Assembly: GCA_002385755.1 (NCBI GenBank)
Contig: DGED01000009.1
Location: 1-10,493 of the forward strand
DNA length: 10,493 bases
Direction: 5' to 3'
From: Caryophanales bacterium UBA3935
GTDB lineage: Bacteria; Bacillota_I; Bacilli_A; ML615J-28; CAG-698
Shown here one piece after another: positions 6,726 to 10,493 of the stretch. The notes below the pieces were generated by a model, which saw only the letters and a list, made by a program, of their open reading frames with translations, had not been told where the DNA came from and made no database searches. Every line of letters begins with the position of its first letter. Within the stretch, counting starts at the first letter, position 1. The position numbers were made by a program, and so were the translations under genes.

Positions 6726-6754
6726 ATTATAATAAATCTCGCGAAATAAAACAA
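6726..6754 (-). promoter_or_regulatory. Sigma-A promoter of the XRE-membrane gene
   Basis: TTGTTT (6754-6749), a 17-nt spacer and TATAAT (6731-6726) on the minus strand. The predicted start near 6719 is directly at the AGGAGG, so the leader is only about 13 nt. The spacer contains the near-palindrome TCTCGCGAAA (plus strand), a possible autoregulatory operator. Confidence 0.7.
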
Positions 6755-6873
6755 TCTATTCTTCGGTTTATTATATGTATGCGAAACGTAGACTATAATA
6801 TTTTTATATAAACGCGCCTTTCCGCGCGCGGATTCTGTCAATAATCGTTCGAAAATCGTTTACGGGATATACC

Positions 6874-7272
6874 TTGTCGTTTGAACGGGGCGGGACTAAA
6901 TACCGACATTTTTTCGTGTATTCCTTGGAAATCACTAGTCCCGAAATTAATCTTAAGCCGGCCAAGGCGGCGGGAAGCATCGGCATACTCTACGTGAACA
7001 AAACCGGGGCCGACCTCGCGATTAATCTTTCGGAGACTCACGTAACCAATAATTCCGCCTACGCCTCGCCAATAATTGACGCCGACGGTGAAGTAATCGC
7101 CGTCATCGGTGTCTTCGATAGCGGCCGGACGATAACCGTCCCGAAAGACGGCGCGTTATGGGCGCCAGCGTATCTTGACGGGCCGGTCGCGGGGAACGTC
7201 AACTCCTGTAACATCAATGTAAAATCGCAGTGGCAGGCGGGAGATATTATTTTAATCGAAAAATGGGATTAA
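6874..7272 (+). CDS. Orphan protein of unknown function lacking an ATG start
   Basis: The family is not recognised. The frame gives 132 residues from a TTG at 6874 and contains no methionine codon at all. It is open back to a stop at 6796-6798, with a CTG at 6835 as another option; none has a ribosome binding site. The sequence alternates short hydrophobic and polar strands: GSIGILYVNKTGADLAINLS, then EVIAVIGVFDSGRTITVPKD, and ends with GDIILIEKWD. It looks like an all-beta sandwich domain with no membrane segment or catalytic motif (inference from pattern). A TATAAT at 6794-6799 could be a -10, but the -35 is poor. A strong terminator follows the stop, supporting a transcribed gene. It could start at TTG/CTG or be the 3' remnant of a larger gene. 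It is divergent from the XRE-membrane gene. Confidence 0.6.
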   Translation: MSFERGGTKYRHFFVYSLEITSPEINLKPAKAAGSIGILYVNKTGADLAINLSETHVTNNSAYASPIIDADGEVIAVIGVFDSGRTITVPKDGALWAPAYLDGPVAGNVNSCNINVKSQWQAGDIILIEKWD

Positions 7273-7286
7273 GCCTCTTTAACATT

Positions 7287-7318
7287 AAAAAAGCCCTCGT
7301 TATTGCGGGCTTTTTTTT
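7287..7318 (+). terminator. Rho-independent terminator of the orphan ORF
   Basis: A-run plus GCCC (7287-7296) pairs with GGGC plus T-run (7307-7318), the loop containing TTAT; eight T end it. It starts 15 nt after the stop at 7270-7272. The flanking A-run may make it work on the minus strand too. Confidence 0.88.
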
Positions 7319-7395
7319 AATGCCGGCTAAAATATTACACATGGCGTTTTGTTCAAATATAAAAATTTGCTTCGCTTCATAGAAAAATTTTCGCA

Positions 7396-7432
7396 TAAGA
7401 AAAACGGCTTTGAATAACATCAAAACCGTTTT
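7396..7432 (-). terminator. Rho-independent terminator of the XRE-helical-repeat gene
   Basis: A 13-bp stem with one mismatch (7432-7420 with 7413-7401) and a 6-nt loop is followed on the minus strand by T-rich sequence (five T including the end of the stem, then CTTA). It begins 10 nt after the stop codon of the gene at 7442. Confidence 0.75.
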
Positions 7433-7441
7433 TTATCTGCT

Positions 7442-8515
7442 TTATTCACGATGCTTTTTTACGATTTCTCGGTATGCCGGGCTATCCTTAACCGAGGGCG
7501 AAAGATATTTTTCCACGCCTTTAATATAATCCGCAAAGAAATCGGCGCTTATTTCCGTCATCAGCTTCCGGTTAAGATATGTTTTTACAAGCTTGTGTTC
7601 CCGCGCCAAAATCCCGACCCGCCAGGCGGCGCTATATTCTTGCTCACAACATCCTATGACAAATTCGTCGTCGTAACCAGCCGCGGCGGTCTTGCTTCGG
7701 GCGACGCCCCAGAACGCAAGCGCCATTAAGTGAAACGTTGCGAAATCTTCTTCGACGGGATATTGGGCAAGCGCCTTGCCGATTTTTAAGATTTTCTCCT
7801 TTTTCTCCGAAGACGAGAGCGCTTTGTCGTAAAGCGCGGATTTTGCGAGTTTGTCGGCCGCAAAATCGGCAAGCTCATACATATTAAGCGTTAACTGCCG
7901 ATAAAAATCGTCGGTATCCTTAGCGTATAATTGTTCGATTCTTTGCTCGGAAGCGTGATAAAATGACGGGAAATTTTCCAAAAGCTTAATGGCCGCTTTG
8001 GTATTTCCGCCGGCGTGCAGGACTTTAGCTTTATAGGTAATGGCATCAAGTCTTAACTTTTCGTCGTTACAGCCGCTTAAGACGGTATCGCATATTTTGT
8101 TGATCTCGTCGGCGCCGGCCGCCAATTCCTCGGGATCGTTGTCGGCAAGGCCGCCCGCAAGTTCGTAAACATAGAACATCATGATCCGGTAATCGTTCGG
8201 GTATTTTTTCCTCCCCTCAACGATCAATTCCTTGGCTTCCGCATGGCCGGATGCGCTTTTCAGCTGACGGTATTTCGTCAGCAGGGCTTGAATCTCGTTT
8301 TCAATGACGGCGGCGTCGTAACCCAATAGCTCGTCGACGCTGACTTTAAAATAATAAGACAACGGGAAAATCAGGGTGATATCCGGATAACTGTCGCCCG
8401 TTTCCCATTTGCTTATCGCCGCGCAGGAAACATTGAGAACATCGGCAAGTTGTTCCTGGGTAATGCCGCGTTCGCGACGCAATCTTCGGATATTCTCGCC
8501 AATTTTTAACTCCAT
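7442..8515 (-). CDS. XRE-family regulator with long helical (TPR-like) C-terminal domain
   Basis: This is a cytoplasmic HTH regulator of 357 aa. Residues 4-64 form the DNA-binding domain: IGENIRRLRRERGITQEQLA, a recognition region CAAISKWETGDSYPDI, then LSYYFKVSVDELLGY. The remainder (about 70-357) is helical, with Ala/Leu-rich amphipathic stretches such as KAKVLHAGGNTKAAIKLLEN that look like tetratricopeptide-type repeats. No membrane segment or enzyme motif is seen. Proteins of this plan are frequent in Clostridia and may sense a peptide or partner through the repeats; the target is unknown. The start at 8515 is fixed by GGAGG (8525-8521) 5 nt upstream. The promoter is near-consensus with an inverted repeat at its start site, so autoregulation is plausible. 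It is a single-gene unit with its own terminator. Confidence 0.9.
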   Translation of the reverse strand: MELKIGENIRRLRRERGITQEQLADVLNVSCAAISKWETGDSYPDITLIFPLSYYFKVSVDELLGYDAAVIENEIQALLTKYRQLKSASGHAEAKELIVEGRKKYPNDYRIMMFYVYELAGGLADNDPEELAAGADEINKICDTVLSGCNDEKLRLDAITYKAKVLHAGGNTKAAIKLLENFPSFYHASEQRIEQLYAKDTDDFYRQLTLNMYELADFAADKLAKSALYDKALSSSEKKEKILKIGKALAQYPVEEDFATFHLMALAFWGVARSKTAAAGYDDEFVIGCCEQEYSAAWRVGILAREHKLVKTYLNRKLMTEISADFFADYIKGVEKYLSPSVKDSPAYREIVKKHRE

Positions 8516-8537
8516 TTAAACCTCCGTTTTTATTTTT

Positions 8538-8560
8538 TTGAAAACGGCGCCTGTTTTCAA
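8538..8560. promoter_or_regulatory. Inverted repeat at the XRE transcription start, candidate operator
   Basis: TTGAAAAC (8538-8545) and GTTTTCAA (8553-8560) are perfect 8-nt arms around a 7-nt centre that includes GGCGCC. The repeat lies over the predicted start (near 8558) and early leader of the XRE gene, a usual place for a repressor operator. In RNA it would form a hairpin with an AAAAAA run after it, so it is not a terminator. Confidence 0.5.
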
Positions 8561-8564
8561 TAAC

Positions 8565-8593
8565 ATTATATTATCGCCAGATAATATTGTCCA
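8565..8593 (-). promoter_or_regulatory. Sigma-A promoter of the XRE-helical-repeat gene
   Basis: TGGACA (8593-8588), a 17-nt spacer and TATAAT (8570-8565) on the minus strand: 11/12 consensus at ideal spacing. The start would be near 8558, about 43 nt before the ATG at 8515. Confidence 0.8.
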
Positions 8594-8652
8594 TGGAACA
8601 AAAGTAAAATTCTATTTAACCGGAGGTTAATATTATTAATCGCTGATTATTA

Positions 8653-9012
8653 TTAAAGTTCCATGATATGGCGAAGAACGCGCAATTCTCTCCCGAATTG
8701 AATTATTCGTTCGGCGCCGTCATGCCGGAAACCGAGTTTTTCATAAAAACGGCGCGCGCGATGGTTTTCTTCCAAGACCCATAATTCCGCTTTCTTAAAG
8801 CCTTGTTTCCGAATCTCGCTCACTCCCCAAGTCAATAATTCCGCCCCCAAACCCTGACGCCAATAGGGGGGAAGAATATAAACGTAAATCTCAATCAACG
8901 ACTCTTCGAATCCCGTGTGGCTAAGCTGCATCCCGGTTTCGCCGTCGGTTACCCTTCCCATCATCACTTTAATGAACACAAAAATGATTAAACCCGTAAG
9001 CAAAATAAGCAA
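8653..9012 (-). CDS. GNAT-family acetyltransferase, apparently 5'-truncated
   Basis: The C-terminal two thirds of a GNAT acetyltransferase (acetyl-CoA-dependent N-acylation, substrate unknown) is clear. It has a beta-4 strand plus acetyl-CoA loop IYVYILPPYWRQGLGAELL with the R/Q-x-x-G-x-G/A motif, then AELWVLEENHRARRFYEKLG, the FYEKLGF motif B. The normal first 50-70 residues are missing. Instead the frame begins with a hydrophobic run, LILLTGLIIFVFI, after a TTG at 9012. No ribosome binding site precedes this TTG or the internal GTG/ATG codons at 8967/8964/8961. The frame is open back to 9042, directly after the TAA of the SRPBCC gene. I favour a truncated, perhaps inactive gene. A short membrane-anchored GNAT, or translation coupled to the upstream gene, are alternatives. 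Confidence 0.7.
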   Translation of the reverse strand: MLILLTGLIIFVFIKVMMGRVTDGETGMQLSHTGFEESLIEIYVYILPPYWRQGLGAELLTWGVSEIRKQGFKKAELWVLEENHRARRFYEKLGFRHDGAERIIQFGRELRVLRHIMEL

Positions 9013-9042
9013 AACAAAGTATAACGCTAAGAAAAAAAGGGG

Positions 9043-9420
9043 TTACTTTTTCTCAACGAAAAATTTAAAATACTCCATTTGTTCCTGGGTTTTGTTTCGA
9101 AATTTCTCCTCGTTTACCTCGGGATCATCAGCGAATACGAACTCCGATTCCATCGTGAACGCCACTTTTCCATCCTCTTCGGAAAAACGGTTCACGCACC
9201 TGTTCCACACCCCTTCAATCTCGTAAACGACGATCAATTCGCCCGGCAAATCGCACGACTCGATCGTTTCTTTCATCACGACTTCTTTTTCTCCCATGTT
9301 GTAACTAAAGACAGTCTCGCTTCCCGGCGATAAAGTCCGGTTCATAATCATCAGTTTCAAAAACGCGTCAGTCACCTTTTTCAGATCGGCATCAATGATT
9401 ACCGCGCATTGATATTTCAT
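9043..9420 (-). CDS. SRPBCC (START/Bet v1-like) fold protein
   Basis: This is a small cytoplasmic protein of 125 aa, likely with a helix-grip ligand-binding fold. It starts MKYQCAVIIDADLKKVTDAF, the typical beta-1 strand and 'V..vf..l' helix of SRPBCC proteins. It continues with MKETIESCDLPGELIVVYEI, then the strands VWNRCVNRFSE and VAFTMESEFVF, and a long C-terminal helix (EEKFRNKTQEQMEYFKFFVE). This order and length fit the superfamily of polyketide-cyclase/AHSA1-like proteins; the ligand cannot be told. The ATG at 9420 is chosen because AGAGG (9430-9426) is 5 nt upstream. A GTG two codons earlier is part of that ribosome binding site. The GNAT frame follows with no terminator. A TATAAT at 9487-9482 with a weak -35 is the best promoter guess. 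Confidence 0.7.
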   Translation of the reverse strand: MKYQCAVIIDADLKKVTDAFLKLMIMNRTLSPGSETVFSYNMGEKEVVMKETIESCDLPGELIVVYEIEGVWNRCVNRFSEEDGKVAFTMESEFVFADDPEVNEEKFRNKTQEQMEYFKFFVEKK

Positions 9421-9506
9421 AAACACCTCTTTTTTATAGTAGATTCATTGCCGGTTGACACACCTATCACAATTATCTTTTATTATAACATTTATTTTTT
9501 TAAAAG

Positions 9507-9537
9507 AAAACCGCCGATTGGCGGTTTTTGTTTTTTT
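9507..9537. terminator. Rho-independent terminator after the LysM gene (bidirectional)
   Basis: A perfect 9-bp stem (9507-9515 with 9520-9528) with the loop GATT. On the minus strand it is followed by TTTTCTTTT and ends the LysM gene 8 nt after its stop. On the plus strand it has an even better tail (TTTTTG then seven T), though no plus-strand gene precedes it here. Confidence 0.85.
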
Positions 9538-10279
9538 ACGCGCAAAAATTACAGAAAAACTGACTGACGATCCCCCTTGTCATAAAATCGGCCATCATGA
9601 GTGCCTGCCGTTCCATTTTGTCAAATAATCGGACGTTTTCTTCCAGCCGGTTTTCAATAAACAAGGTCGCTTCTTCCAACACGAGATTCAAATGTTCGCC
9701 AAACATTTCCCGCCATCTTTTATATCCCCAATAAGGATTAACCGACGCTAGCGCCCGCGACATGGCGTCGGCGTTTTGGAACCACGAGCGATTAAGCTCG
9801 GCGAATTTTTGATTGTCTCCGGAGAGAGCCGCTTGTGCCAATTCCGCCGCGATTGTCAAATGATCGCGCATTAAGGATGCGAATTCCCGACCGAAGGCGG
9901 CGCCGTAGAATTTCGCCAATTGCGCGCCGAAATCCTCGGGGTTTTGTAAAAGTCTCGCGATCGCAAAATCAAGTTCGGGATTTTCAAAAACGATGTCGGA
10001 AATAACGATCCGCGTCCAAACGATATGCTGTTCCCACAACATCCTGAAGGCGTTGTTTAACTCAAGGATTTCCCGGTTTACCGGCAAAGGACCGGGGATT
10101 AAATCCTTTTTTCTTTCCGGGATTATTATTAGTTCCCCGGGGCTGAGATTATATTCATTAAGATGCGGGTTGGCGGCGCGTAAGTCGCCGACTTCGATCC
10201 CAAAAAGGTTGGCGATCATAATCAGCGTTTCGCCGCTTTTCACGGTATAAAACTTCGCGTTCTCGCGATGATAATTCAT
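9536..10279 (-). CDS. LysM domain protein with C-terminal helical-bundle domain
   Basis: The 247-aa product has an N-terminal LysM peptidoglycan-binding domain (residues 10-54: YTVKSGETLIMIANLFGI, then ANPHLNEYNLSPGELIIIP). No signal peptide precedes it. After a Pro-rich linker (55-70) comes an all-helical domain (about 75-241) with LWEQHIVWTR (81-90), FASLMRDHLTIAAELA (133-148), NPYWGYKRWREMFGEHL (181-197) and DFMTRGIV. This is a Bacillota family I recall as an uncharacterised bundle, often misnamed 'acetylglutamate kinase'. H85, H140 and H196 with nearby acidic residues could bind metal (inference). The C-terminus ends FFCNFCA, giving a terminal CxxC. Without a signal peptide, a spore-surface or intracellular location is as likely as the cell wall. 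The start at 10279 has GGGAGG (10289-10284) 4 nt upstream; the gene has its own promoter and terminator. Confidence 0.88.
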   Translation of the reverse strand: MNYHRENAKFYTVKSGETLIMIANLFGIEVGDLRAANPHLNEYNLSPGELIIIPERKKDLIPGPLPVNREILELNNAFRMLWEQHIVWTRIVISDIVFENPELDFAIARLLQNPEDFGAQLAKFYGAAFGREFASLMRDHLTIAAELAQAALSGDNQKFAELNRSWFQNADAMSRALASVNPYWGYKRWREMFGEHLNLVLEEATLFIENRLEENVRLFDKMERQALMMADFMTRGIVSQFFCNFCA

Positions 10280-10378
10280 AATACCTCCCTTCCTATTATA
10301 TTATGCTTGTCGGGGAGAAAATGTATCGCTGATTCAGTCGCTTATAACCGGTTAAATAATTACTTTTCCGTTATCCAT

Positions 10379-10407
10379 AGTATATCTAAAGCGCCTGGGC
10401 AAATCAA
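10379..10407 (-). promoter_or_regulatory. Sigma-A promoter of the LysM gene
   Basis: TTGATT (10407-10402), a 17-nt spacer and TATACT (10384-10379) on the minus strand. The start near 10372 gives a leader of about 93 nt to the ATG at 10279. The leader is AT-rich with an AACCGGTT palindrome but no clear riboswitch. Confidence 0.65.
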
Positions 10408-10493
10408 GAAATGCCTCTCTCAAGGCGCGTTTACGCGTTGTTTTTTGGCTTTCGCGAAGGCGAATAAAGCCGGAAAAAGGTATTTACTTTTTT
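10408..10493. other. Right-edge non-coding stretch with small inverted repeats
   Basis: No supported gene. On the minus strand two frames are open from the edge for about 20 codons before stops at 10433-10431 and 10422-10420, too short to call. GGCTTT/AAAGCC with an inner CGC/GCG forms a hairpin near 10447-10471, and CGCG-TTTA-CGCG another near 10426-10437. Neither is followed by a T-tract in a useful direction. Confidence 0.3.

Noticed and set aside
8617..8655. Plus-strand GGAGG at 8622-8626 as a ribosome binding site, and the AT-rich inverted repeat after it as a terminator of the GNAT gene
   Set aside because: No start codon follows the GGAGG before a stop, and the repeat has several mismatches and no T-tract on the minus strand.
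9455..9487. TTGACA on the plus strand at 9455-9460 as a promoter
   Set aside because: A good -10 at 16-18 nt is absent and no plus-strand gene lies downstream.
10350..10378. Mini-ORF MDNGKVII upstream of the LysM gene
   Set aside because: Its ATG (10378-10376) lies upstream of the predicted transcription start (near 10372) and has no ribosome binding site.
1..10493. CRISPR array, insertion sequence, tRNA, phage or defence-system genes
   Set aside because: No regularly spaced direct repeats, transposase or integrase motifs, tRNA cloverleaf or recognised defence domains were seen on either strand.

Overview
This is chromosomal DNA of a Gram-positive-type bacterium, most likely an uncultured or little-studied member of the Bacillota (Clostridia-like). 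The signs are strong AGGAGG ribosome binding sites at 5-9 nt, near-consensus TTGACA-17-TATAAT promoters, many U-tailed hairpin terminators, and families typical of that phylum: DUF2935, LysM plus helical bundle, XRE-membrane and XRE-helical-repeat regulators, and a SerRS with EERG-type motif 2. Coding DNA is moderately GC-rich and spacers are AT-rich. The taxon is inferred from these features; no rRNA or marker tree is available here.

Layout. Left edge, minus strand: glycerol kinase (glpK) followed 17 nt later by the first 32 codons of a gene cut by the window edge. Next, divergent from glpK, a plus-strand gene for an approximately 11-TM membrane protein of unknown role, ending at a bidirectional terminator that it shares with a convergent DUF2935 gene. 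Upstream of DUF2935 lies serS with its own terminator, a perfect-consensus promoter and a roughly 110-nt leader that holds a terminator-like hairpin. Then come a small Gly/Phe-rich protein and a membrane-tethered XRE regulator, each with its own terminator. Divergent from the XRE gene is a plus-strand orphan ORF with no ATG but a good terminator. The right third is minus strand: an XRE protein with a long helical C-terminus, an apparently 5'-truncated GNAT acetyltransferase, an SRPBCC-fold protein in the same transcription direction just upstream of it, and a LysM/helical-bundle protein with a clear promoter. No gene-free stretch exceeds 300 bases.

How the genes work together. Mostly they do not form one pathway. 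The window reads as a run of single-gene transcription units of housekeeping (glpK, serS), regulatory (two XRE proteins) and poorly characterised accessory proteins, each bracketed by terminators. I see no CRISPR array, transposase, integrase, tRNA or rRNA gene, and no convincing new multi-gene system. The most interesting points are local: a DUF2935 gene whose strong ribosome binding site is placed for an AUC/AUU start, a possible attenuator before serS, an ATG-less orphan gene, and the truncated GNAT reading frame that stays open right after the SRPBCC stop codon.
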